From Peptococcaceae bacterium CEB3 (GTDB lineage: Bacteria; Bacillota; Desulfitobacteriia; Desulfitobacteriales; Desulfitobacteriaceae), in NCBI GenBank assembly GCA_001029295.1, contig LDXJ01000046.1:1-64000 (forward strand): a stretch of DNA of 64,000 nucleotides, given 5' to 3'. The notes under the pieces were generated by a model, which was not told the DNA's origin, searched no databases, and saw nothing but the letters and a program-made list of their open reading frames with translations. This document shows, one piece after another, positions 19,116-27,901 of this stretch (position 1 is its first letter; every line of letters begins with the position of its first letter). A program made the translations under genes and the position numbers.

Positions 19116-20252
19116 TCACTTGTATCTAATTCCCCACTTGTTCCACGCTATATTCCCCCAAAGTCTCGGGTCATTCACGTTAGATTTGTTAACCACAAAA
19201 GCTGGAATTACTAAACTTGGACCAGATGGACTATTTGTAATCTCTGCGGTCTTCCAATAATATTTATCATTAGTATACGGGCCAAGAGGAACAGCCTTTC
19301 CTTTTAAGGTATATTTAGTCAATAGTTCCACTGCAATTTGTCCGTACGCAACCGCATCCTGATTAATAGATGCATCATAATAGCCCTCTTTTATGCGCTG
19401 ATTTGCAATCGGTTCGTCGTCAATTGTTACAAAGATTATGTGACCAGGTTCGCCAACCTTAAATAATTTTTTCTTTTCTTTCAACGCCTCGTACAATCCC
19501 ATTGCAGGTGTATCACTAGGTGCACTAACTGCATCTATGTTGGGATACTGAGCCAAGGCATTAATCAATGCATCATGAGTCTTTACTACATCGCCTTCTC
19601 CCGGCACATCCAGCAATTTTATGCTCGGGTACTTCTTCATTACTTCATCGAAGCCTTCCTTACGTAACCTCCACGCCAAACTGCTCATTGCACCATATGC
19701 GTTTAAAACAATACCTTTGGGTACCCCATATTTTTGTTTTAGCCTCTTCACTATTTCTTGCGCAGCCATTTCGCCGGCCTTTTTATTATCGAATGCAACT
19801 GTAATTGCTACTTTCCCTCCGGTTGTTGGAGTATCAATGACAGCTGAGGGTATTCCGGCATCTGAAGCTTTATTAATTGCGGTGATCAGTCCTTCGCTAT
19901 CGATAGGATCAGAAACTATAGCTATCGGTTTTTCTGCAATAAAATTTATATATTGGTTCATTTGTGTAGCTGAATCATTATCTGCATTAGTAGCCTGAAA
20001 TCTCCAGCCTTGGGCTTCAGCCGCTCTTTTTACGGACTCTTCTTCCGTAACGAAGAAGTAATAGCCTAGACTTTTCTGTGCAAATGCCAACAGTGGCTTT
20101 TTCCCGGTGGCCTCCGAAGAAGTCTTTCCTTGATTTGTCGTACCGGCTTGTTGAGCACTGCCGCATCCGACTAGGCTGATAAGTAACATAAGAGTAAGTA
20201 ATAGCGTCACCCCTACTCCCAAGCCGTGCCTCGATCTTTGAATACCGAACAT
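19116..20252 (-). CDS. Sugar-binding lipoprotein of ABC importer
   Basis: This is a periplasmic-binding-protein type 1 (ribose-binding-like) solute receptor of 378 residues. A signal peptide ends in the lipobox LVGC, so the mature protein is lipid-anchored outside the membrane. Family patterns include AFAQKSLGYYFFVTEEESV, QATNADNDSATQMNQYINF, AIVSDPIDSEGL, GIPSAVIDTPTTGGK and INQDAVAYGQIAVELL. The start at 20252 is chosen because GGGAGGG lies seven bases before it; the frame extends to 20294. It precedes the ATPase and permease genes and probably sets the substrate range of the importer. Confidence 0.9.
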   Translation of the reverse strand: MFGIQRSRHGLGVGVTLLLTLMLLISLVGCGSAQQAGTTNQGKTSSEATGKKPLLAFAQKSLGYYFFVTEEESVKRAAEAQGWRFQATNADNDSATQMNQYINFIAEKPIAIVSDPIDSEGLITAINKASDAGIPSAVIDTPTTGGKVAITVAFDNKKAGEMAAQEIVKRLKQKYGVPKGIVLNAYGAMSSLAWRLRKEGFDEVMKKYPSIKLLDVPGEGDVVKTHDALINALAQYPNIDAVSAPSDTPAMGLYEALKEKKKLFKVGEPGHIIFVTIDDEPIANQRIKEGYYDASINQDAVAYGQIAVELLTKYTLKGKAVPLGPYTNDKYYWKTAEITNSPSGPSLVIPAFVVNKSNVNDPRLWGNIAWNKWGIRYK

Positions 20253-20594
20253 TCTGAAATCCCTCCCTTTTAAACTGTAAACATTCTCTTGCAATTTAAA
20301 GGTTTCTGAATTATTACCCTACCTAATGGCAATTCCCCGGAATTCTTTATTCTCGCTTCCTCTTCACCTCCTTAAGTACGTCCCTTTTTATCCCGCTCTC
20401 CACCACCTCCTCTGAAACATAGTCTCTTGTCTTTGCCCAAGCATGCCCCCCCTAAAGACCCCCCACCTATCGATATACACCTTCCACAACTTTTCATAGG
20501 AGAATTTTCCTATAAGTCCTTCACCAATTACCCAAACGTTTTCAAAATTCCCCTTCGTGTTAATTTCAACTAAGTCGATTACTCTCGATGCCTC
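20253..20594. other. Leader between kinase and importer genes
   Basis: This gap of about 340 bases upstream of the binding-protein gene contains no ORF of note. It holds a small palindrome (ATAGGA, loop, TCCTAT at 20496-20513) and a cre-like sequence at 20530-20545, and is probably where an importer promoter lies. Confidence 0.5.
20530..20545 (-). promoter_or_regulatory. Possible CcpA (cre-like) site
   Basis: On the minus strand it reads TTGAAAACGTTTGGGT, which fits the catabolite-control consensus at TGNAANCG but departs at the 3' CA. Position upstream of the importer genes would suit carbon catabolite repression. Confidence 0.3.
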
Positions 20595-22133
20595 CTAAAT
20601 TATGGCATCAAGTTTTTCAAAAGTGTCCCTCAGCTTTAGATATAGGCTATCATAAACCCTGTAGATATCTTCGTATAGATCTTTAAGGCTTTCATTAGGT
20701 AAGTTCTCAGTCTCAACCTTTAGCTTACCGACCGCTTCCTCAAGACTATTCCAAATGTGGCATCCCACGCCTGCGACTAAGGCTGCTCCGAATGCTCCAC
20801 CTTCACCACTTCCACTCACTGTTTTTACAGGCATTTGAAAAACGTCCGCTTGGATTTGCCTCCAAAGGGGGCTTAGAGATCCTCCTCCAGAAGTTCGTAT
20901 TTCTGAAGCTACCAAGTTTCTATCCGCTTTAGAAATAATTTCCGATACCTGACGCAAGCTAAACACAACTCCTTCCATGACTGCCCTTGTCATGTCCTCT
21001 CTTCCGTGTCTACTTGTTAAACCAATAAAAACGCCACGGGCAGTTTCATCGGCGTAAGGGCATCTTTCACCAGTTAGGTACGGCAGGAAGATGAGTCTAT
21101 TACTACCAGGCGAACCTCTAAGGGCGTAGCTTTCCATGATCTCATATATATTTTCACCGGTTTCCGGCGACCGAGCTTTTTCATTACTAAAAAGCACGTC
21201 CCGGCACCATCTGTAGGATCCTCCAGCTGCTAAAGTTACTCCCATTACATGCCATGCGTCTGCCTTATTACCGCAAAAAATCTGTAAATTGCCTTCTCTA
21301 TTCTGTTTAAAGACATTTAAAGCCATCGCAACAATACCTGCGGTACCTATTGTAGTACTCAGCATTCCCTGTTTTATCAACCCGGTCCCAGTCGTCTGTA
21401 TTACAGCGTCACCCCCGCCTCCAACTACGGGTAACCCTTTCGGTACCCCGGTATGCCGAGAGGCAGATTCTGTAATATAACCAGTAATTTCCGAGGATTC
21501 ATATACTAGAGGAAGAAGGGTACATGGTATTTTTAATGCATAAAGAACCTCCTCTGACCAACAACGTTTTTTCACATTGAATAGACCAGTACCCGATGCA
21601 TCAGAAACATCTGTTGCGAATTCGCTAGTAAGTTTATATCTTATGTAATCCTTCGGATTTAGACATCTTTTTACTTTTTCATACACTTCCGGCTCTTCTT
21701 CCCGAAGCCATAAGATTTTTCCTGCAGTGTACCCCGTTAATTCAGGATTGTTGGTAAGGCTCAGCAATTTTCCCATACCGCCGACCGCATCTGTAATATA
21801 TTCACATTGTTTCGTAGTTCTCTGATCATTCCACAGAATAGCCGGTCTTAGCACATTATCATTTCCATCGAGAGCTACCAGTCCGTGCATTTGGCCGGAC
21901 AATCCTATTCCTGCCAATAAGTTCTTGTCAATTTGACTTTCCTTCAAAACTTCCCCGACACTGTAGATGACAGCGTTCCACCAATCCTCCGGGTTCTGTT
22001 CCATCCATCCTGTACGTGGAGCATAAAGGGAGTACCCAACTGTGTAAGTGGCTACGATTCTACCTGTTTCATCCACAATGATGGATTTGCAGCCTGAAGT
22101 ACCTATATCGATGCCTATAACGTATCTTTTCAT
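20595..22133 (-). CDS. Xylulokinase-like FGGY sugar kinase 1
   Basis: This 512-residue carbohydrate kinase transfers phosphate from ATP to a pentulose or related sugar. Phosphate motif 1 (IGIDIGTSGCKSIIVDETG) starts the protein. GLSGQMHGLVALD, ILWNDQRT, KILWLREEEPEVYEKVKR and DYIRYKLT are xylulokinase-like. The catalytic aspartate lies in TDVSDASGTGLF and the adenosine motif in EIRTSGGGSLSPLWRQI. The ATG at 22133 starts the conserved fold; a longer frame to 22214 adds residues unlike the family. A second FGGY kinase is at 27902, so two ketose substrates or two steps are likely. Confidence 0.88.
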   Translation of the reverse strand: MKRYVIGIDIGTSGCKSIIVDETGRIVATYTVGYSLYAPRTGWMEQNPEDWWNAVIYSVGEVLKESQIDKNLLAGIGLSGQMHGLVALDGNDNVLRPAILWNDQRTTKQCEYITDAVGGMGKLLSLTNNPELTGYTAGKILWLREEEPEVYEKVKRCLNPKDYIRYKLTSEFATDVSDASGTGLFNVKKRCWSEEVLYALKIPCTLLPLVYESSEITGYITESASRHTGVPKGLPVVGGGGDAVIQTTGTGLIKQGMLSTTIGTAGIVAMALNVFKQNREGNLQIFCGNKADAWHVMGVTLAAGGSYRWCRDVLFSNEKARSPETGENIYEIMESYALRGSPGSNRLIFLPYLTGERCPYADETARGVFIGLTSRHGREDMTRAVMEGVVFSLRQVSEIISKADRNLVASEIRTSGGGSLSPLWRQIQADVFQMPVKTVSGSGEGGAFGAALVAGVGCHIWNSLEEAVGKLKVETENLPNESLKDLYEDIYRVYDSLYLKLRDTFEKLDAII

Positions 22134-22371
22134 CGCCTTTATCTTCCCCTCACTCATCTCACTCATACAAAATCCCCACGCCACCAAAGCATAACTGATA
22201 TGAAAATACGACAAAGAACTCCGAAGGCCCGACTACTCGCCCTATAGGACTAACCAGAAACTAAGATAATATAAAATTAACAGCGGAACACATGGGAAGA
22301 ACACGCGCAAGCCCGCTTGTCTTTTTAGACTCATAGATGGTTGTGCCGATGCACTAAATATTTATGTCATT

Positions 22372-23829
22372 TCATAAATAACGCATTCTAACATGTTTAA
22401 TATTGAGGTATTCGTGCAAGCCTTCCGGTCCATGTTCATGCCCAAACCCGCTATCTTTCCAACCTCCGTATGGGGCGTTAATAACTCCCGCATCAACATT
22501 ATTAACGGCGATATTCCCTGCATTTAAATCAAGGGACAGCCTGTTTGCAGTGCTCAAGCTCTCTGTAAATACAATAGCGGCAAGACCATAACAACTATCG
22601 TTGGCAAGAGTCACAGCCTCGTCGAGATCCCCGAAAGGCATGACACCTACTAATGGTCCGAAAGTCTCTTCCTTCATAACAAGCATATCATGATCAACAT
22701 CACTCAAAATAGTGGGCTCAAAATAATACCCTTTTTCGAATTCCTTGCCTTCCGGCTTCTTACCCCCGCATACGATTTTGGCACCTTTCTCTCTTGCATC
22801 TTGTATATGCGATTTAGTTTTTTCCACTACAGCAGACGTCGTCACGGGACCAAGGTCGCAGTCATTGAGTAAGCCGTTTCCAATAGTAAGCCTCTTGGTT
22901 GCAGCAATGAATCCATCGAGGAACGTCTCATATATTTCCTTATCTACGTAGATTCGATTAATGGCAATGCATATCTGCCCCATGTTTCTGAAAGAGCGTC
23001 TTACTGCCCCCTTAATTGCCGCTTCCAAATTGCAGTCACGGCACACTATCATCGGAAGACTCCCACCCAATTCCAGGGATACCTTTTTTAAAGTATCTAC
23101 GCATCCTCTCAAGACTTCTTTTCCAGTCTCAGTCGACCCAGTAAAAGCTATTTTTTTAATAACTGGGCTCCTCATCAGAACAGGACCCACCGTTGATCCT
23201 GAACCAGTTATAATATTTATCACTCCACTGGGAACTCCCGCCTCAACAAGACACCGTACAAACGCTACCGGAGCTAGGGGTGTTTCGGACGGAACCTTGG
23301 CAACAATTGTGCACCCGGAAGCCAAAGCCCCCCCAATTTTCCATGCAAGAAGTTCGACTGGGTAATTCCATGGGGATATAGCCGCTGCGACACCCACGGG
23401 CTGATAAATCACCCTGCTCTCGGTGTGGTCTTCCGCATTTGCAATAATCCGGCCGTAAATTCTTTCCCCTTCTTCAGCGTAATATCTAAGAATTTCAGCC
23501 CCCTTATTGACCTCCCCAAGGGCTTCTTTAACCGGCTTTCCCTGCTCCTGTGTCATAAGGCGAGCAATGTCCCTAGCATTATGATATACTAGATCGCTAG
23601 CCTTTCTAAGGAATTTGCCCCTTTCAAAAACTGAAAGACAAGACCAGGTTCTGAAAGCTTTATCCGCTGCCTGTATGGCCCATTCGATATCAGATTCATT
23701 AGCCTTCGGCACTGTAGCAAATATCTCCTCCGTTGCTGGGTTAATAACATTAAGGACATCACCGTTTTTCGCATCCACCCAATTTCCGTCTATCAGCATT
23801 TTTTCTTTAATCATCATTTTTATAACCAT
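22372..23829 (-). CDS. Aldehyde dehydrogenase, NAD(P)-dependent
   Basis: This full-length aldehyde dehydrogenase of about 485 residues oxidises an aldehyde to the acid. The catalytic glutamate is in SLELGGSLPMIV, the nucleophilic cysteine in NMGQICIAINRIYV, and the cofactor loop in AFTGSTETGKEVL. The C-terminal block NVDAGVINAPYGGWKDSGFG resembles succinate-semialdehyde, lactaldehyde and glycolaldehyde dehydrogenases. Its start overlaps the end of the cupin gene; ATG at 23829 or 23817 are both possible. With the DapA-type gene upstream, a ketoglutarate-semialdehyde or short hydroxyaldehyde substrate is plausible. Confidence 0.88.
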   Translation of the reverse strand: MVIKMMIKEKMLIDGNWVDAKNGDVLNVINPATEEIFATVPKANESDIEWAIQAADKAFRTWSCLSVFERGKFLRKASDLVYHNARDIARLMTQEQGKPVKEALGEVNKGAEILRYYAEEGERIYGRIIANAEDHTESRVIYQPVGVAAAISPWNYPVELLAWKIGGALASGCTIVAKVPSETPLAPVAFVRCLVEAGVPSGVINIITGSGSTVGPVLMRSPVIKKIAFTGSTETGKEVLRGCVDTLKKVSLELGGSLPMIVCRDCNLEAAIKGAVRRSFRNMGQICIAINRIYVDKEIYETFLDGFIAATKRLTIGNGLLNDCDLGPVTTSAVVEKTKSHIQDAREKGAKIVCGGKKPEGKEFEKGYYFEPTILSDVDHDMLVMKEETFGPLVGVMPFGDLDEAVTLANDSCYGLAAIVFTESLSTANRLSLDLNAGNIAVNNVDAGVINAPYGGWKDSGFGHEHGPEGLHEYLNIKHVRMRYL

Positions 23830-24229
23830 TCCTTTCGCTGTGGATTTGCTCCTCCCGATCTAGCTTTCCGGTTACCCATAGTACACTCAACGGTAGATTA
23901 CCCTTTTGATAGGTAGTGTGATATTCCCCAGGTGGTACATAAAGCCCATCTCCAGCCTTTATCGGAAATTCATCCTCTCCTACCACCATGACACCTTCTC
24001 CAGAAATAACAAAATACACTTCTTCTTCATCGTGCGCATGGCCCGTAGTCGTCCCCGTCGGGTAAATTATTGTACATCCCATTTTTAAACGGCGAGACGG
24101 ACTATCTGCGGGGTTGACCAAAAAGTAAGTGTCTCTTAAAACGGCTTTATCTCTGGCCTCCACCCTAGCCCTAAGAGAACGCGCATCTTTATCAGCTTCT
24201 TTATTTTGCAGATTGATTACAAACTTCAT
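23807..24229 (-). CDS. Small cupin protein, sugar isomerase-like
   Basis: This 140-residue single-domain cupin has the metal-binding pattern TTTGHAHDEEEVYFVISGEG and the second motif PGEYHTTYQKG. It resembles cupin phosphoglucose isomerase and related sugar-binding cupins, but is shorter than the enzyme at 5392-5982. It overlaps the genes on both sides, so it is translated with them. It may isomerise a phosphorylated or free sugar in the pathway; the exact reaction is unknown. Confidence 0.75.
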   Translation of the reverse strand: MKFVINLQNKEADKDARSLRARVEARDKAVLRDTYFLVNPADSPSRRLKMGCTIIYPTGTTTGHAHDEEEVYFVISGEGVMVVGEDEFPIKAGDGLYVPPGEYHTTYQKGNLPLSVLWVTGKLDREEQIHSERNGYKNDD

Positions 24230-25011
24230 TGACTACCACCTGCTTTTTCGATTAGTCTCTCTAATATATCTATAGTTATATACTCAATATTTCCATGAAC
24301 CCTTGGATTGGATTTCATGACGTTGGCTGGCTTGCCTGGGTCACCCAACGATTCTACCACAAGATCCGCTTCTTTCAACTCTTCCTTCTGTGAGTAAAAG
24401 CTAACGGTCACGACGCAGTACATTCCCGCGCCTTTGGCAGCCAAAAGGCCATTCCTGTTATCCTCAATTACGATGCATTCATCCCCCTTAAGGTTAAACC
24501 TTTCCTTAGCCAAATTATAGATATCCGGGGCAGGTTTCTTAGCTTTTACGATATCTCCTGCGAAAATCCCGTCAAAATAATCTACGGCTTGTTCTCCCAT
24601 CACAGATTTTATAAGAGCTCTAACACTTTTTTCATTCGATGTAGAACAAACAACCAGAAGAATCCCTTTATCATAAGCTTCCAATACGAGGCGTTTTATC
24701 CCCGGGCGTATGGGCAATTCTCCTTTGGCACTCATGTCCATAAAAATCTCTGTTTTGCGTCTGTGGAGCCTTTTTATATCTTCATCATTAAACCGATATC
24801 GCGGAAAGAGCTCATTACGTTCCTCGAAATAGGCCTTCATCCGTTCTTTTCCACCGCCCACTCTTAACAACTTCTCATATTCTTCAACGCTCCAATAAGC
24901 ATTTATTCCCTCTTCCTCAAATACTCTGTTGAATGAGACACGGTGCCCATCTCTTTCTGTTTCAGCAATAACTCCGTCACAGTCAAGGATCAAGGCTTTC
25001 AGTCTTCCCAT
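24226..25011 (-). CDS. HAD phosphatase, CbbY/phosphoglucomutase-like
   Basis: This 261-residue haloacid-dehalogenase-type phosphatase opens with the nucleophile motif LILDCDGVIAETE. An alpha-helical cap follows, then LLVVCSTSNEK (motif 2), KAKKPAPDIY (lysine motif) and ECIVIEDNRNGLLAAKGAG (acidic motif 4). CbbY-type members dephosphorylate sugar phosphates or act as phosphomutases. It lies between the hydroxyacid dehydrogenase and the cupin genes, overlapping the latter by four bases. Confidence 0.85.
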   Translation of the reverse strand: MGRLKALILDCDGVIAETERDGHRVSFNRVFEEEGINAYWSVEEYEKLLRVGGGKERMKAYFEERNELFPRYRFNDEDIKRLHRRKTEIFMDMSAKGELPIRPGIKRLVLEAYDKGILLVVCSTSNEKSVRALIKSVMGEQAVDYFDGIFAGDIVKAKKPAPDIYNLAKERFNLKGDECIVIEDNRNGLLAAKGAGMYCVVTVSFYSQKEELKEADLVVESLGDPGKPANVMKSNPRVHGNIEYITIDILERLIEKAGGSQ

Positions 25012-25031
25012 ATAGGCCCACCTTTCTTCCT

Positions 25032-25985
25032 TTACACAATTAGCTGCTCACTGTTCACTATATGCGGAGGAATTCTGCCTTCTATGCAGTCAATAACTTG
25101 GCGTACAGCTTCAACAGCCATTTTAACCTTGCACTCCCTAGTTAGAGCTGCACTATGTGGCGTTAAAACAACGTTCTTCATTGCAGTTAACGGATGGTCT
25201 GGGGTTATAGGCTCATTTTCAAAAACATCCAACGCTGCTCCTGCAATCCTCTTTTCGCTCAGCACCCGGACGAGAGCTTTTTCGTCTACTACCCCGCCCC
25301 TGCTTGTATTTATAAAAAAACTACTCGGTTTCATTAGCCTAAGAAGGTCCCAACCTACCATTCGGCTTGTTTCCGGAAGATTAGGCACATGTATGGAGAC
25401 AAAATCAGACTGTATAAAAATTTCTTCCACCGTTTTACTAAAGGTAACCTCACTTTTCATACTCGATAAGTAGGGATCAAAAACCAGAACACTCATACCA
25501 AAGGCATATGCCAATTTCATAACTTCCCGTCCTATTCTGCCAAGCCCTATTATGCCTAGAGTTTTTCCTTTAACGTCAATTGCCTCGGTGCTGGAGCGTT
25601 TTTCCCACTGGTCACTCCTGACGAATGCATCCATCGTAGAAATTTGTTTGGCAAGGCTAAGAATAAAAGTCATAGCATGCTCAGCAACAGATACAGCGTT
25701 AATACCGGGAAGATTGCATACCAAAATCTTGTGGTCTGTCGCAGCTTGGACGTCTATATTATCATAGCCAACACCCGTCCTGGAAATAACCCTTAATTCT
25801 GGCGCTGCATCCATAATCCCCCTGGTTATTTTAGCTTTACTTCTTAAAACTATTCCAAAGGTATCGTCAATTTCTGCTAGAATTGACTCCTCAGAGCTGT
25901 CCTCTGCCACAACCACATTGGCTTTTTCTCCAAGCAAAATCATTGCCTCTGGCACTATTTTCTCTGGTAGTAAAACTTTCTTCAT
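25032..25985 (-). CDS. D-2-hydroxyacid dehydrogenase 2
   Basis: This 317-residue NAD-dependent D-2-hydroxyacid dehydrogenase has GLGRIGREVMKLAYAFG for the cofactor, the catalytic arginine in INTSRGGVVDEKAL, the glutamate in FENEPI and the histidine in TPHSAALT. Related to the protein at 4364 but clearly distinct. No ACT domain is present. In this island it would interconvert a keto acid, such as hydroxypyruvate or a sugar-derived 2-keto acid, with its hydroxyacid. Confidence 0.85.
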   Translation of the reverse strand: MKKVLLPEKIVPEAMILLGEKANVVVAEDSSEESILAEIDDTFGIVLRSKAKITRGIMDAAPELRVISRTGVGYDNIDVQAATDHKILVCNLPGINAVSVAEHAMTFILSLAKQISTMDAFVRSDQWEKRSSTEAIDVKGKTLGIIGLGRIGREVMKLAYAFGMSVLVFDPYLSSMKSEVTFSKTVEEIFIQSDFVSIHVPNLPETSRMVGWDLLRLMKPSSFFINTSRGGVVDEKALVRVLSEKRIAGAALDVFENEPITPDHPLTAMKNVVLTPHSAALTRECKVKMAVEAVRQVIDCIEGRIPPHIVNSEQLIV

Positions 25986-26025
25986 GTAGTTTCTTCCTCT
26001 ACCTCTTCAAACGATATCATTCTTC

Positions 26026-26910
26026 TTACAAGTACCCTTCCGTCACAAATGCCTGCTTGATTGCTTCTGCCTGTTCATTTGTACAGTCGGAAAGCGGATT
26101 CCTTACTTCTCCGCCTTTATATCCGAATAGATCGCACCCAACTTTAACGCCTGCTACGCCAAACTTCTCAGTGGCCCTCTTACTTAAACTAATAAGCTTG
26201 TTACTTAAATCTTCGGCATCCTTCACCCTTCCTTCGTTAAATAAGGTCTGCACCTGGCAGCAAGCCTCTGGTAGGTAATTTGCCATAGACAGTACTCCTC
26301 CTGAAGACCCTGCTTTTAATCCAACTAAGAAATTGCTCACACTACCGGCAATAACTTCAAAGCTCTTATCCCTTACAGCCAAGTACTTTTCAATATTGCC
26401 TGAGGAAGTATCCTTCATCCCGACAATATTAGGATGGGCCGACAGCTCCTTGACTACATCTGCAGATATGCTTACATTTGCTGTGAATTTCGGACAATTG
26501 TAAAGAAGAACGGGAACGGACACTCCCTCTGCTACAGCTGTATAATATTTTAGAAGGGCCATATCAGTCATGAAAGAAGCAAAATAGCTTGGGGACAATA
26601 CTGAAACGAAGTCAACCCCTAATTCTTGAACCTTCTTCCCAAATTCAACGGTACTATATGCAGATTGTCTTGCAACTCCGGCCATGATGATTTTCCCTTT
26701 AGCGGCAACTTCCTTGACAGTTTTTAATACAACCAGCTGTTCTTCGTCACTCATGTGGACAAATTCACCGTTGCTACCTAACGGCATATACCCTGCAACT
26801 GCCGTACCATTAGATTTCTGGATATTATGCGCAAGCTTCGCCAGATCAACCTTCTGATCTTCAAAAGGGGTAATCACTGGGACAAATACCCCAGCCAATT
26901 TCTTGTTCAT
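26026..26910 (-). CDS. DapA-family aldolase or dehydratase
   Basis: This 294-residue class I TIM-barrel lyase of the dihydrodipicolinate synthase/N-acetylneuraminate lyase family carries the Schiff-base lysine in NIVGMKDTSSG, the tyrosine in LLYNCPKF and the substrate loop PLGSNGEFVHMS. In carbohydrate clusters such proteins act as 2-keto-3-deoxy-sugar-acid aldolases or dehydratases rather than in lysine synthesis. The adjacent aldehyde dehydrogenase supports such a role. Start follows GAGGAGTGATAAG. Confidence 0.85.
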   Translation of the reverse strand: MNKKLAGVFVPVITPFEDQKVDLAKLAHNIQKSNGTAVAGYMPLGSNGEFVHMSDEEQLVVLKTVKEVAAKGKIIMAGVARQSAYSTVEFGKKVQELGVDFVSVLSPSYFASFMTDMALLKYYTAVAEGVSVPVLLYNCPKFTANVSISADVVKELSAHPNIVGMKDTSSGNIEKYLAVRDKSFEVIAGSVSNFLVGLKAGSSGGVLSMANYLPEACCQVQTLFNEGRVKDAEDLSNKLISLSKRATEKFGVAGVKVGCDLFGYKGGEVRNPLSDCTNEQAEAIKQAFVTEGYL

Positions 26911-26949
26911 CTTATCACTCCTCGTTCAAAATATAAATTGATTAAACGC

Positions 26950-27801
26950 CTAAGCCCTATTTGCACTTCCGAAACTTTCGATTAAATCTCCTACACCTTC
27001 CATAACCCGTGTCTCAAGGTGTTGTATTGCCTTAATAGGCTCATAATCTGTGCTCGCTTCAAAATACTCTTCAAGGGCATCCTTAAATAGATGCTTAATA
27101 TTCGTAGATATATTAACTTTTACACCGCCAGATTCTATGCATTTTTTAAACATATCAGGTGACAAACCAGTACCACCATGAATAGCTAGAGGTATATTTG
27201 TCTTCTCTGCAATCTCTTTAAGAAGGCCAAAATCTATATTCGGAGTTTTAATATATACCCCATGTGCCGTACCAATTGCAGGTGCTAATACATCGACACC
27301 CGTCTCTTTCAAATATCTAACACAGCTTTCCACATCAGCCAGATGACTATCATGCTCCGTAAGAATCAAATCGTCTTCCACGCCTAAAATTGAACCTAGC
27401 TCTCCCTCTACAGTTACATTTTTGGGCCTAGCCATCTCTACTACCTCTCGAGACATTCTAATATTTTCTTCCAAAGGGTAGCTGGATGCATCAATCATGA
27501 CTGAACTCCAACCCGCGTCTATACATTTTTCGATAATGTCTATATCATTACAATGGTCAAGGTGCAGCGCAACAGGTATTACCATATCTCCAGTCAAAGT
27601 TTTTACCCAACTTACAATATGCTTGTATCCATAAAACTTTACAGTTTTCGTAGAAGTTTGAATTATAACAGGAGATTTTTTCTTTTCTGCTACCTTTATA
27701 ACAGCCCGTGTTGTGGAATAATCTACGATATTGAATGCTCCAACAGCATATTTTTCTACCTTGGCATTGGAAAGCATTCTTTCTAAATTCGTGTAACCCA
27801 T
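26950..27801 (-). CDS. Class II fructose-bisphosphate-type aldolase
   Basis: This zinc-dependent aldolase of 283 residues is of the FbaA/GatY/KbaY family. Metal ligands are seen in ALHLDHCND, VEGELGSILG, GTAHGVY and LAIHGGTG, and phosphate binding in VKVNISTNIK. Substrates in the family include fructose, tagatose and 6-deoxy-ketose phosphates. With two sugar kinases in the same operon, it probably cleaves a ketose phosphate to dihydroxyacetone phosphate and an aldehyde that the dehydrogenase could oxidise. AAAGGAG precedes the ATG. Confidence 0.88.
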   Translation of the reverse strand: MGYTNLERMLSNAKVEKYAVGAFNIVDYSTTRAVIKVAEKKKSPVIIQTSTKTVKFYGYKHIVSWVKTLTGDMVIPVALHLDHCNDIDIIEKCIDAGWSSVMIDASSYPLEENIRMSREVVEMARPKNVTVEGELGSILGVEDDLILTEHDSHLADVESCVRYLKETGVDVLAPAIGTAHGVYIKTPNIDFGLLKEIAEKTNIPLAIHGGTGLSPDMFKKCIESGGVKVNISTNIKHLFKDALEEYFEASTDYEPIKAIQHLETRVMEGVGDLIESFGSANRA

Positions 27802-27901
27802 AACTTAACAACTCCTTTTCTTTTCACTTTTCATTCTTTTAATCAGTAGATTGGCTATTTATTCGAAAGCAAACTGCTCTAGGGAAATTGAACTAAAACT
27901 C

